64,000 nucleotides of DNA from Gammaproteobacteria bacterium. GTDB lineage: Bacteria; Pseudomonadota; Gammaproteobacteria; SZUA-229. Below, in pieces: positions 34,726 to 44,548 of this stretch. How positions within the stretch are numbered: the first letter of the stretch is position 1; each line of letters begins with the position of its first letter. The stretch is taken from the NCBI GenBank assembly GCA_016744065.1, contig JADGFA010000007.1, forward strand, positions 1 to 64,000, given 5' to 3'. Made by a program: the position numbers and the translations under genes. The notes below the pieces were generated by a model, which saw only the letters and a program-made list of their open reading frames with translations, had not been told where the DNA came from and ran no database searches.

Positions 34726-35339
34726 TATTTGATACCTTGTTTTAAATTATTCAGTTTCTGTAAACGGACTTCTGATCGAGGCAACTGGCTAATTTTCATT
34801 ATTTGATTGATAACGTGGGGGTTATTTCCCGCCTGTGTTTCATCAAGCCATGCAGACAAGTCAGGATAACTTGCTACAAGCTGCTGGGCGGCATGTAACT
34901 TCTGATTAAGCTCTTTCCCATGCTGCTCATACAGCTCACTCATTACGGTGTCAGGTGCATATTCAGCATTTGTTAATATATGCTCATTGCAAGTTTCAAC
35001 CAGGCTTTCCACATCAGCTTGACTGGCTCCAGATGAACTAGCGATATGGCCCAGATTTTTACGTAAAGTATTTTGCTCTTCAGGATCAGAGTAAATTATG
35101 GATAAGTCCGTTTCTGAACTCAACTCTACACATTCATTTTCACCGTATAATTCGTTTTCAATGCTGTCTCTATCTTCCGGTAAAACATACGGGTTACCCT
35201 GGATAGATTCATCAGATTCAGGGTATAAATCTTTAATCTCTTCTTCTGATGCAGATATATTTAGTTCATCAATCGGCAGGGTACTAGATTGCGTGGAAGA
35301 CTCACCATACAAAATATCAATGGTATTTTTATCGTTCAT
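34725..35339 (-). CDS. Acidic hypothetical protein
   Basis: A 204-residue protein, strongly acidic over its first ~100 residues (SASEEEIKDLYPESDESIQG and ENELYGENECVELSSETD). A helical second half follows (YEQHGKELNQKLHAAQQLVA). No family recognised. It overlaps the 120-residue gene by four bases (ATGA) and the coiled-coil gene by one base, so the three are translated as a chain. The low-complexity acidic region could mimic nucleic acid, but there is no evidence of function. Confidence 0.65.
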   Translation of the reverse strand: MNDKNTIDILYGESSTQSSTLPIDELNISASEEEIKDLYPESDESIQGNPYVLPEDRDSIENELYGENECVELSSETDLSIIYSDPEEQNTLRKNLGHIASSSGASQADVESLVETCNEHILTNAEYAPDTVMSELYEQHGKELNQKLHAAQQLVASYPDLSAWLDETQAGNNPHVINQIMKISQLPRSEVRLQKLNNLKQGIK

Positions 35340-35698
35340 GAATCATCTCCACAGGTAGATATTACTTCAACTTTTTCACCATTTGGCAAATCTTCTACAG
35401 GCACATTACCCAGTGGTGTTATAGCATCCTGTGGGAATAATAGAAGATGAAAAAAAGACTCCAACGCATCGGGGATAGGAGAGACATGGAAACCTTTATT
35501 GGCTAACAGATTTAACAGTACGAACTTTCTATGTGGCGAGACGCTGAACGATAATAGTTCAGCGTAAACATCAATACTGAGGGTTTCTTTTTCGTTGGTG
35601 ACTCTGTTTGTAATACGGAAAGTTATGATTCCGATATTTTGCTTTTCAGTTTTTAGAATCGTAAAGGGATCACAAATATTTTGCTTATTGATGATCAT
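35336..35698 (-). CDS. Hypothetical 120-residue protein
   Basis: A 120-residue soluble protein with a mixed alpha/beta pattern: GIITFRITNRVTNEKETLSI and AELLSFSVSPHRKFVLLNLL. It overlaps the AlpA-like gene by four bases (ATGA) and the acidic protein by four bases. No family recognised. The start codon ATG lies within the AlpA-like stop region, so translation should be coupled to the regulator's. Confidence 0.65.
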   Translation of the reverse strand: MIINKQNICDPFTILKTEKQNIGIITFRITNRVTNEKETLSIDVYAELLSFSVSPHRKFVLLNLLANKGFHVSPIPDALESFFHLLLFPQDAITPLGNVPVEDLPNGEKVEVISTCGDDS

Positions 35699-35883
35699 AC
35701 GGCAACTCCTTCACCGGCCATCTTTTCAATAGCTGTTTCAATATCCGCTGATCTCCAAACGGATGTCCTGGGGGTTAAATGGAGCGGTTGGGGGAGAATG
35801 CCTTCACTGACCCAACGCCAGATAGTTGATTGGGATACACCGATTGATGCTGCGACCTGCTTTACTCGCAAATAATTATTCAT
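35695..35883 (-). CDS. AlpA-like helix-turn-helix regulator
   Basis: A 62-residue protein with an N-terminal MerR/excisionase-like winged helix: YLRVKQVAASIGVSQSTIWR followed by WVSEGILPQPLHL. This is the AlpA/phage excisionase pattern (L-x-x-x-x-V-A-x-x-x-G-x-S-x-x-x-I-x-R-W). In P4-like elements and PICIs, AlpA activates integrase or the replication operon. It is first in the run alpA-120aa-acidic-coiled coil-primase, all overlapping. The 103 bases upstream hold a plausible promoter, and GAGGTGAG is the ribosome-binding site. Confidence 0.82.
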   Translation of the reverse strand: MNNYLRVKQVAASIGVSQSTIWRWVSEGILPQPLHLTPRTSVWRSADIETAIEKMAGEGVAV

Positions 35884-35986
35884 ATACTCACCTCATATAG
35901 TATCAAGACCTGGTATAGGCCTTTCTGAGACTGAGAATATAATATATTTCAAATCTTATATTTTTGAACGTACAGGAACTACAATT
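35884..35986 (-). promoter_or_regulatory. Likely promoter region of the element's replication operon
   Basis: A gap of 103 bases ahead of the AlpA-like gene, the only substantial gap between the integrase end and the primase. On the minus strand it contains TTGAAAT and an AT-rich TATATTATATTCTC. There is also an inverted-repeat-like CCTATACCAGG just ahead of the gene. A specific -35/-10 pair cannot be chosen with certainty. Confidence 0.4.
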
Positions 35987-36577
35987 TCAAGAATTAATTT
36001 TAAGCTTACCCCCCTTCGTTAATTTTCTCTTATAGTCATACACCGCTTTTTCAATATCAAAGGGGATATTAACATCATATATTGGATCTATTATAAGCAT
36101 AACAAAGTCGACTAAATGATCGGCATCCACATTGTACTTAGTAAACAGCTCAAAGGACTCCTTAATAATTTCATTACTTAACAGGCCTCTTTTCTTTGGC
36201 AAAGGCTTATAGCTTTTCAGTTTCTCATCCATCAACATAAAGACATCCAACCCAATCACTTTTTTTGTATCATACGACATACGACCTAGAGCAGCTTTTA
36301 GTGCTTTTACCTCTCTGTTCATTTCAGAGGGTTTCATAACGGTATGATTATCAATATAATCCACCAACTCAACTACTCGATTAAATACTACGCAAGCATC
36401 ATGTACAAAACCATTCGAATCACAAATACCCCTAAATTGACTTATAGTTTCCTCACTCTCATGTAATTTGATAGCCCTTTCTTCAGACTCCTTCGTTAGA
36501 CGCTCACCATTTTCTTTTTCTTCTTGGCATTCTTTTTTTATAAGTTTCCATTCTTCTGATTCAGAGTAACTACACAT
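35987..36577 (-). CDS. Hypothetical charged helical protein
   Basis: A 196-residue soluble protein. The first ~50 residues are highly charged and helical (KLIKKECQEEKENGERLTKE). A compact helical part follows, including ACVVFNRVVELVDYIDNH and KESFELFTKYNVDADHLVDF. No family recognised. Its start codon lies 8 bases inside the end of the integrase gene, implying translational coupling, and it ends before the AlpA-like promoter gap. A regulator or accessory factor of integration is possible but unsupported. Confidence 0.65.
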   Translation of the reverse strand: MCSYSESEEWKLIKKECQEEKENGERLTKESEERAIKLHESEETISQFRGICDSNGFVHDACVVFNRVVELVDYIDNHTVMKPSEMNREVKALKAALGRMSYDTKKVIGLDVFMLMDEKLKSYKPLPKKRGLLSNEIIKESFELFTKYNVDADHLVDFVMLIIDPIYDVNIPFDIEKAVYDYKRKLTKGGKLKINS

Positions 36578-37802
36578 GCTTACGCCCTCCTATTGGTACA
36601 ACATCGGCACCATCACGTAATGCATCAAGGTAGTCTGCCCACGACTGCATCATCTTGGTTCGCTCTGCTAAGTGAATTGATCTGTTATACGCTCTTGATG
36701 TTGCTGTCCCGGTGAGGTGAGCCAGTTGCGCCTCTATCACATCAGGTGCCCAGCCTTGCTCATGCAAAATAGTAGATGCCGTAGCCCTAAACCCATGAGC
36801 CGACATCACATCGCCGGTGTAACCCAGAGTGCGTAATAAATTAGTCATCACATTTTTTGAGAGAGGCTTTCCAGAGTCGCGCTCATTAGGAAATACATAC
36901 GGTGAGTAACCTGTAATTTCTTTAACTGCTTCCAGGTGTGTAACAACCTGATCAGACAATGGCACCAGATGTTCACGCCCACGCTTCATATCTTCAGCAG
37001 GAATGATTAGCAGCTTTTGTTCAAAGTCGATGTATTTCCACCGTAGAGTTCTGATTTCACCGGGTCTCAGAAATAGTCTTGGAATGAGCTTCAGTGCTTC
37101 AACTGTGCAGTAACTACCTGAGTCTGATTTATCAATGTCACGGATCAACTGACCTAATGCTGTTGGCCGGGTAATGGCTGCACGGTGCTCAACCTTCGGC
37201 ATGGGTTTAAGAATGTCACGAAGAGGTAAACCTTGAGCAGGATTATTACGCGTTAACCGGTGAGCCAGTGCATAACCAAAGATACGATTAATCACCGAGA
37301 GGATAACGGGTGCTTTACGGGGGTGCCCTGCTGCCTCGATAGACAACATCACTTCTGTAATATGCCCTTGATCAATAGCATCCACTGGCAATTTACTAAG
37401 AGGTGTTAACTCAACTTCAATCCAACGCTTTACCTTTTTAGCATGATCAGATGACCACGATGACTTTTGTTGCTCCCACCACAACAAGGCAATCACACTA
37501 AAGGCTCGATCAGAAGCATTGGTTACTTTTTTTCTGGTACGTCTTTCAGCGGCAGGATTGATACCCTGAACCAGTAACGCACGAGCTTGATCAGCCAAGT
37601 TTCGAGCTTCAATGAGGGGTATCGTGGGGTACTGACCAAACGCCAGCTCTTGATACTTTCCACTGTACCTGTACCGCATACGCCAAAGCTTGGAACCATT
37701 GTTTTTTATTAATAAAAACAATCCATTACCATCACTTTTCTTGATTTGCTTTTGACCTTCTGGACAGGTCAGCCGCTTAACTTCCATTGCTGTTAACGCC
37801 AT
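36570..37802 (-). CDS. int: P4-type tyrosine integrase
   Basis: A 410-residue integrase. The N-terminal DUF4102 arm-binding domain (about 1-90) has KKSDGNGLFLLIKNNGSKLW and QYPTIPLIEAR. It continues into a core-binding SAM-like domain and a catalytic domain with the tyrosine-recombinase residues: Arg in LRPGEIRTLRW (~242), HGFR (~332), and the terminal Tyr in SRAYNRS (~371). It starts 226 bases from the 3' end of groEL and points away from it. That position, plus the groEL-tail repeat, suggests it recognises that site. The ribosome-binding site GAGGTAATG is good. Confidence 0.93.
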   Translation of the reverse strand: MALTAMEVKRLTCPEGQKQIKKSDGNGLFLLIKNNGSKLWRMRYRYSGKYQELAFGQYPTIPLIEARNLADQARALLVQGINPAAERRTRKKVTNASDRAFSVIALLWWEQQKSSWSSDHAKKVKRWIEVELTPLSKLPVDAIDQGHITEVMLSIEAAGHPRKAPVILSVINRIFGYALAHRLTRNNPAQGLPLRDILKPMPKVEHRAAITRPTALGQLIRDIDKSDSGSYCTVEALKLIPRLFLRPGEIRTLRWKYIDFEQKLLIIPAEDMKRGREHLVPLSDQVVTHLEAVKEITGYSPYVFPNERDSGKPLSKNVMTNLLRTLGYTGDVMSAHGFRATASTILHEQGWAPDVIEAQLAHLTGTATSRAYNRSIHLAERTKMMQSWADYLDALRDGADVVPIGGRKHV

Positions 37803-37818
37803 AACATTACCTCACTTA

Positions 37819-37902
37819 AGGGTATCAAGAGGGGTATCGTTAGAAGTTCTGGGCTAAAAATGCCCTTTTTCAGGCATACAATTTAACCGATACCCCTCAT
37901 TA
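37819..37902. promoter_or_regulatory. Right arm-type sites and inverted repeat upstream of int
   Basis: GGGTATC occurs twice close together (37820-37826 and 37832-37838), the second within a perfect 11-bp inverted repeat GAGGGGTATCG / CGATACCCCTC (37829-37839 and 37888-37898). The right arm continues as GATACCCCTCATTA, the 14-mer also found at the left end. The likely roles are integrase arm sites and autoregulation of int. A short GGGC-AAAAA-GCCC hairpin with a T-run on the plus strand lies between the arms, but no plus-strand gene precedes it. Confidence 0.6.
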
Positions 37903-37962
37903 AACCCTGAATAACCTGCTATTTGATGAGACATTATAAGACTATTTGAGAGGCATAAGCAA

Positions 37963-37996
37963 TAAAAAAGCCCGTAAACACTGGGCTTACGAGCTT
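37963..37996 (-). terminator. Intrinsic terminator after groEL, inside the element
   Basis: On the minus strand AAGCTCGTAA pairs with TTACGGGCTT (one G-U wobble), loop GCCCAGTGT, followed by a T-run. It lies 33 bases past the groEL stop and within the element, so the element supplies groEL with a new terminator. Confidence 0.85.
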
Positions 37997-38028
37997 TCTT
38001 GAGACTTACTAAGAGTAGGTCAGTAACT

Positions 38029-39687
<1,659 letters not shown>

Positions 39688-39807
39688 TTATTCTTTAATT
39701 TGATTTTGATTTATTGCTTTAAGAACTATCAATGATTATTCATTGCAGGTTAAACCTGTATTAGCTCTAGCAACTTAATCTGTGTACTAAACAATTACGG
39801 TTAAAGG

Positions 39808-40098
39808 TTATCCTTCAAACACACCTAGAATATCTTCTTCACGCATTATCAACATTTCATTACCATTGATCTTAATTTCAGTACCTGCGTATTTGCCAAA
39901 TAAGACCAGATCTCCGGCTTTTACGTCTAATGGACGCACATCACCGTTACTGGTTACCTTGCCATTACCAACTGCTAACACTTCACCACGTGATGGTTTT
40001 TCAGTTGCAGAGTCAGGAATTAAAATACCACCAGCACTGGTCGTTTCTTCTGCCATTCGTTTTACGACCACGCGGTCCTGTAATGGGCGAATATTCAT
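39808..40098 (-). CDS. groES: Co-chaperonin GroES
   Basis: A 96-residue GroES of standard length. It begins [18 protein letters not shown]. The mobile loop that docks to GroEL is [19 protein letters not shown] (residues ~18-36). [18 protein letters not shown] is the conserved beta-barrel core. It caps the GroEL cage. It is the first gene of the groESL operon, 22 bases downstream of the CIRCE operator. Confidence 0.98.
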   Translation of the reverse strand: MNIRPLQDRVVVKRMAEETTSAGGILIPDSATEKPSRGEVLAVGNGKVTSNGDVRPLDVKAGDLVLFGKYAGTEIKINGNEMLIMREEDILGVFEG

Positions 40099-40120
40099 TA
40101 GATTGTATCCTCGTTAATTT

Positions 40121-40147
40121 TTAGCACTCAAGCTTAGTGAGTGCTAA
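40121..40147 (-). promoter_or_regulatory. CIRCE operator (HrcA-binding site)
   Basis: A perfect CIRCE element: TTAGCACTC, nine-base spacer AAGCTTAGT, then GAGTGCTAA. It lies between the promoter and the groES start, overlapping the transcription start. CIRCE is bound by the heat-shock repressor HrcA, so groESL here should be under HrcA repression. Confidence 0.97.
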
Positions 40148-40174
40148 TGATAGTCATGAGACGTACTGAGTCAA
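40147..40174 (-). promoter_or_regulatory. Sigma-70-type promoter of groESL
   Basis: On the minus strand TTGACT (-35, at 40169-40174) is followed by a 16-base spacer and TATCAT (-10, at 40147-40152), with the CIRCE element beginning at the end of the -10 box. This geometry allows HrcA to block RNA polymerase. No sigma-32 consensus was evident by eye. Confidence 0.7.
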
Positions 40175-40204
40175 GCCCACCATCATTAATACATGATAGA
40201 TGTA

Positions 40205-40642
40205 TCAATCTTCACGGCGATATTCGCCCTCTATGGTGTGCGAGCTCTCAGGCCCCTCGTGTTCTTGATGAACGCTATATGAGGTTTTGATTGTAGATTT
40301 CAAGAGTATTTGCTGAATAATTGCACGACGCGTAAAAGGCAACAGGCAAACAAAGCCAATTATGTCAGTAAAAAACCCCGGTGTAATTAATAGCGCTCCC
40401 CCCACCGCCAGAAACAACCCCTCCATCATCTCCATAGCTGGCACCTGCCCCTGGGACATCACCTGATTAGCCCGCATTAATGTACTAATACCCTGTTGGC
40501 GCAACAGCTTAACCCCAATAGTCGCGGTTAAGACAATGAGCAAAATAGTCCAGCCTACGCCGATATAACTACCCACTTCAATTAATAAATACACCTCAAT
40601 AATCGGTATAATCAAAAATAATACCGGCCAAATTCTAAGCAT
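40205..40642 (-). CDS. fxsA: FxsA family membrane protein
   Basis: A 145-residue inner-membrane protein from the ATG at 40642 (MLRIWPVLFLIIPIIEVYLL). The frame is open to 40684, but the hydrophobic start is the family's N-terminus. About four hydrophobic segments are visible (residues ~3-22, ~27-47, ~73-103), with the VKLLRQQG and LLITPGFFTDIIGF blocks typical of FxsA. E. coli FxsA relieves F-plasmid exclusion of phage T7 when overexpressed. The native role is unclear. It is commonly upstream of groESL in gammaproteobacteria, as here. Confidence 0.88.
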   Translation of the reverse strand: MLRIWPVLFLIIPIIEVYLLIEVGSYIGVGWTILLIVLTATIGVKLLRQQGISTLMRANQVMSQGQVPAMEMMEGLFLAVGGALLITPGFFTDIIGFVCLLPFTRRAIIQQILLKSTIKTSYSVHQEHEGPESSHTIEGEYRRED

Positions 40643-40826
40643 GGTTCTCTCTCTTAATTTAAAAGCACGACTTGCGCTGCCCACATAAAAACTTTAATGT
40701 TCACACTTGGTTAAGCCCCCCTTAAGCATTAAATACAATAATATGGCTTAACTGGGGTATTTTTTAAGAACTTCTGCACATTAGAAAGTTCTAAACCTCT
40801 ACATTATATAATCGGGTAATTTCATA

Positions 40827-42701
40827 ATGCATCTTAGACTGCCACGCTCCCCCTTCTTTTCATTGTTATGGCTATTATTACTAATCCAGTCCATAGCGAT
40901 TCAACCCGCACTCGCTGCTAACCCATTCAGCTCATCCGGCGCTCTGGATGAGGGCGTCAGCCTGGGCGGGGGCGATGATGAAATACTCGATCCAGACCAG
41001 GCATTCGCGCTAAAAACCTGGTCTGAAAATGGTCGTATCTTTGCTGAATGGCAAATTGCCGATGGCCACTATATGTATCGCGATAAAACCAAAATAATCG
41101 CAGCTGATAATAGCGCATTCACTACATCCAATTATGTGGTCGACGCGGGCGAACTCAAACATGATGAGTTTTTTGGCGATATCTATGTATTCCACCATAC
41201 AGCCAAAGCATCACTTGCTGTTGATAATGCTAAAGATGGCGTCAAAAATACCAGTTTCAAGGTTAAATACCAGGGTTGCTCAGAAATTTCCGGGATTTGC
41301 TATCCCCCCATTACCAAAACAATCACCCTTGATATCAGCCCCATTTCAAATCTGGCGGCAAGCACACTCGATAACATAACACCGACTGCACCTATTTCCG
41401 AACAGGATCAAATTGCTGATTTATTAAAAAACGGCAGTGTATGGATAAGTCTGATTACGCTTTTTGGTATCGGGTTATTACTTGCATTCACACCCTGTGT
41501 TTTCCCTATGATCCCTATCCTTTCCAGCATTATTGTTGGTCAGGGAAAAGAAATTAGCACCGGACGTAGCTTTTCATTATCCGTAGCTTATGTTCTAGGG
41601 ATGGCATCAATTAATTCAGCCGCCGGTGTTGCTGCTGTAAAGACAGGTGAAAGTCTGGCCGTTATGTTACAGACCCCCTGGGTACTTGCCAGTTTTGCGG
41701 GTGTTTTTGTTATTCTGTCATTCGCCATGTTTGGTTTTTATGAACTACAGATGCCCCGCTTTATTCAGAACAAATTAACCGCTGTCAGTAATAACCAGAA
41801 AAGCGGCTCACTCAGTGGCGCATTAATTATGGGGCTGTTATCCGCTGTTATTGTTGGCCCCTGTGTTGCAGCACCTATGTTCGGCGTGCTTCTGTTTATT
41901 TCGCAAACGGGCGACCCTTATTTTGGCGGCATAGCCTTATTTGCTCTGAGTCTAGGTATGGGGGCTCCCCTCATTGCCATTGGTACATCGGCGGGTAAGT
42001 TATTACCCAGGGCCGGAGCCTGGATGGATACGGTAAAAGCGATATTTGGCATCTCTCTCTTAATGGTTGCCATCTGGATGATTCGCAGCATTGTGCCAGA
42101 GCAGGTTGTCCTGTTACTTAGCGCCGCATTACTCATTGTGTGTTCTGTATACATGGGCGCACTGGACGGCTTAAAAGCAGAAGCAACGGGCTGGACTCGC
42201 TTCTGGAAAGGCACTGGACTGGTACTGTTTATTTACGGTGCTATTTTAATGTTTGGTGCAGCGGCAGGTAGCGCCAGCTTATTAAGCCCCCTGAAAGGCA
42301 TTGTTAGCAGTAATGGCGCAGCAACCGAGACACATTTAGAGTTCAAAAAAATAAAAGGTGTCGACGGGTTAAACGAAGCCCTGGCCGATGCAAAAGCACA
42401 AAACAAAACCGTCATGCTGGATTTTTATGCGGACTGGTGTGTGTCATGCAAGGAAATGGAGAGCCTGACTTTTAGCGACCCAATAGTACAAAGCGCGCTA
42501 TCCAATACCGTGCTATTACAGGCCGATGTAACCGCTAATGATGATGCTGATAAATCACTTTATAAACACTTTAAAATCATTGGGCCTCCAGCCATCATAT
42601 TTTATAACGCACAAAGTGAAGAGCTTAAGCCTTATCAGGTTGTCGGCTACATGACCGCTGATAAATTTAGCCATCATATTAAACAGGCTTTTAAACTCTA
42701 A
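40827..42701 (+). CDS. dsbD: Thiol:disulfide interchange protein DsbD
   Basis: A 624-residue cytoplasmic-membrane reductase that moves electrons from thioredoxin to periplasmic DsbC, DsbG and CcmG. It has a signal peptide (to about residue 30, PALAA). The DsbD-alpha domain has the paired cysteines in CSEISGICYPP (~150-158). About eight membrane helices follow, with FTPCVFPMIP (~220) and GPCVAAPMFG (~344) as the membrane cysteine pair. The C-terminal thioredoxin domain has WCVSC near 536-540. All three redox modules are present. A second thioredoxin-like gene follows 103 bases later. Confidence 0.95.
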   Translation: MHLRLPRSPFFSLLWLLLLIQSIAIQPALAANPFSSSGALDEGVSLGGGDDEILDPDQAFALKTWSENGRIFAEWQIADGHYMYRDKTKIIAADNSAFTTSNYVVDAGELKHDEFFGDIYVFHHTAKASLAVDNAKDGVKNTSFKVKYQGCSEISGICYPPITKTITLDISPISNLAASTLDNITPTAPISEQDQIADLLKNGSVWISLITLFGIGLLLAFTPCVFPMIPILSSIIVGQGKEISTGRSFSLSVAYVLGMASINSAAGVAAVKTGESLAVMLQTPWVLASFAGVFVILSFAMFGFYELQMPRFIQNKLTAVSNNQKSGSLSGALIMGLLSAVIVGPCVAAPMFGVLLFISQTGDPYFGGIALFALSLGMGAPLIAIGTSAGKLLPRAGAWMDTVKAIFGISLLMVAIWMIRSIVPEQVVLLLSAALLIVCSVYMGALDGLKAEATGWTRFWKGTGLVLFIYGAILMFGAAAGSASLLSPLKGIVSSNGAATETHLEFKKIKGVDGLNEALADAKAQNKTVMLDFYADWCVSCKEMESLTFSDPIVQSALSNTVLLQADVTANDDADKSLYKHFKIIGPPAIIFYNAQSEELKPYQVVGYMTADKFSHHIKQAFKL

Positions 42702-42804
42702 AAACCATATGCCATAAAAATATTGAGTGCTACGAGAAAAACATAAAAGTATTTGCTCACTTTACAATTACATAACAAATTATTAAGAACAATAGTATTT
42801 AATT

Positions 42805-43362
42805 ATGAAAAAATTTTTCCCATTCATACTTGTCATCATCATCGCTGGCGGTGCCGGTTTCGGCTTTCAACGCTATCTACAAAACGACAGCCATAACCTG
42901 CCACCTGCCATCCCCAAAGCCGTTAATAACGATATTATCGGTACAATACGTCCAGCGTTTGAGCTAAAAGATATAGAAGGGAAGCTGCGCAACATTGATG
43001 AATGGAATGGTAAAGTTTTACTGGTTAACTTCTGGGCTACATGGTGCCCTCCCTGCAAAAAAGAAATGCCCGCATTTATTGAGTTGCATGAAGAATATCA
43101 GGAGCAGGGCTTCGAAGTAATTGGTATCGCACTAGACGATGAAGAATCTGTACAGGATTTTGTAGATACTCTGGGTGTTAATTACACGGTAATGGCTGCT
43201 GAATATGCTGGCCTGGAATTATCACGAATATATGGTAACCGTATAGGCGCATTACCTTTTTCCGTTTTTGTTGGACGTGATGGAAAAATTGAGTTAACCC
43301 GGGCAGGTGAGCTTTCTAAAGAACAGGTTGAAAAAATCATTCAGCCTTTGCTGGCTAAATAA
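42805..43362 (+). CDS. TlpA-like membrane-anchored thioredoxin
   Basis: A 185-residue protein with an N-terminal membrane anchor or uncleaved signal (residues ~4-22, FFPFILVIIIAGGAGFGF). A thioredoxin-fold domain has the active site WCPPC near 78-82 (NFWATWCPPCKKEMPAF) and the cis-proline region GALPFSVFVGRDGKI. It is of the AhpC-TSA/Redoxin TlpA/ResA type that reduces periplasmic disulfides or cytochrome c apoproteins. It is placed after dsbD, which could supply its electrons. The client is not known. Confidence 0.85.
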   Translation: MKKFFPFILVIIIAGGAGFGFQRYLQNDSHNLPPAIPKAVNNDIIGTIRPAFELKDIEGKLRNIDEWNGKVLLVNFWATWCPPCKKEMPAFIELHEEYQEQGFEVIGIALDDEESVQDFVDTLGVNYTVMAAEYAGLELSRIYGNRIGALPFSVFVGRDGKIELTRAGELSKEQVEKIIQPLLAK

Positions 43363-43565
43363 ACCAATATCCCGAGAACGTTACCAGGCCATAGCTTTTA
43401 ACCCTTGTATAAATCTGACGACATGTGAAACAGCTCATATTATAGACAAAAGTGTTTCGATCATCATTGATTTTGCAGGGAATAGGTTAAATTTTGTAGA
43501 CATCATCATTAATTCGTTGCACAATCCTCATTTATTAAACGCGGCAACCACATAAAACTTTCTTC
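43363..43565. other. Gene-free stretch upstream of aroQ
   Basis: About 200 bases with no recognised feature. A frame of 82 codons that starts inside the thioredoxin gene runs through it but has no ribosome-binding site of its own, no family resemblance and unusual composition. The promoter of aroQ-accBC is expected here. Confidence 0.5.
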
Positions 43566-44021
43566 ATGTCACAAATACTTGTCTTAAATGGCCCAAACCT
43601 AAACCTGCTCGGTACTCGGGAACCAGAGTATTACGGTAGTAAAACATTAGACAACATTATTAAAGAACTGACATCGCAGGCAAAAACATCAGGGCACACA
43701 ATTGCACACTTACAAAGCAATCAGGAGCACCTGTTAATTGAACGAATTCACGCTGCGCAATCAGATGGCACTGAGTTCATCATTATAAACCCTGCGGCAT
43801 TCACACACACAAGTGTGGCACTGCGTGATGCCTTAAGCGGCGTTAAAATCCCCTTTATCGAGGTACACCTGTCAAATGTACATGCCCGTGAAGAATTCCG
43901 TAAACAATCTTATTTTTCTGATATTGCGCTGGGCGTAATTTCAGGCCTGGGCGCACAGGGTTATCAATTAGCCCTGCTCGCCGCACATGAACATTTAACT
44001 ATGCAGCCTGCACCTGAGTAG
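43566..44021 (+). CDS. aroQ: Type II 3-dehydroquinate dehydratase
   Basis: A 151-residue type II dehydroquinase, the third step of the shikimate pathway. It shows [20 protein letters not shown] (residues 5-24), with the catalytic Tyr, the conserved [16 protein letters not shown] (~79-94), and [14 protein letters not shown] (~101-114). The family's length is about 145-150. It is followed by accB and accC in the same direction. aroQ-accB-accC is a common gammaproteobacterial gene order. Confidence 0.96.
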   Translation: MSQILVLNGPNLNLLGTREPEYYGSKTLDNIIKELTSQAKTSGHTIAHLQSNQEHLLIERIHAAQSDGTEFIIINPAAFTHTSVALRDALSGVKIPFIEVHLSNVHAREEFRKQSYFSDIALGVISGLGAQGYQLALLAAHEHLTMQPAPE

Positions 44022-44065
44022 CCGTACAGTTAAGTAAATATTTAAACAAACACAATTAAAGGTGT

Positions 44066-44539
44066 ATGACCCAAATGGATATACGCAAAATAAAAAAACT
44101 GATTGAACTACTGGATGAATCCGGTGTTGCCGAAATAGAAATAAAAGAAGGCGAAGAATCTGTTCGCATTTCACGCCAACAAAATGTAATTGCTGCTCCA
44201 CCACAACAAATATATGCACCTACAGCGGCTCCCCTTGCCGCACCGGCAGCCACGGCAACACCCGTAGTAGCAACCAGTGAAACAACAGCTGAACCAGAAG
44301 TATCCGGGCATCAGCTAACTTCACCGATGGTGGGCACTTTCTATCGCTCAGCCTCACCTGGTGCGGCCGTATTTACTGATATTGGCCAAAGCGTCTCTGA
44401 AGGTGATACGCTCTGTATTATCGAAGCAATGAAAATCCTTAACCAAATTGAAGCTGACAAGTCTGGCACAATTAAAGCCATTCTAGTTGAAAACGGTCAG
44501 CCTGTTGAGTTTGGTCAACCTCTCTTTATTATTGAATAG
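44066..44539 (+). CDS. accB: Biotin carboxyl carrier protein of acetyl-CoA carboxylase
   Basis: A 157-residue biotin carrier. A short N-terminal domain ([20 protein letters not shown]) is followed by an Ala/Pro/Thr-rich linker (residues ~55-80) and a C-terminal biotinyl domain. The biotin-accepting lysine is in [10 protein letters not shown] at about K123 (usual form EAMKLMNEI). It carries the carboxyl group from AccC to the carboxyltransferase for fatty acid synthesis. It is nine bases upstream of accC and probably co-transcribed with aroQ. Confidence 0.97.
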   Translation: MTQMDIRKIKKLIELLDESGVAEIEIKEGEESVRISRQQNVIAAPPQQIYAPTAAPLAAPAATATPVVATSETTAEPEVSGHQLTSPMVGTFYRSASPGAAVFTDIGQSVSEGDTLCIIEAMKILNQIEADKSGTIKAILVENGQPVEFGQPLFIIE

Positions 44540-44548
44540 TGCAGCATC

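Noticed and set aside
37850-37872. GGGC-AAAAA-GCCC hairpin with T-run on the plus strand
   Set aside because: Looks like a terminator, but no plus-strand gene precedes it. It lies between the arms of the integrase inverted repeat and is reported there only.
43307-43555. An 82-codon plus-strand frame overlapping the thioredoxin gene and extending toward aroQ
   Set aside because: No own ribosome-binding site, overlaps a real gene by 56 bases and shows no family features.
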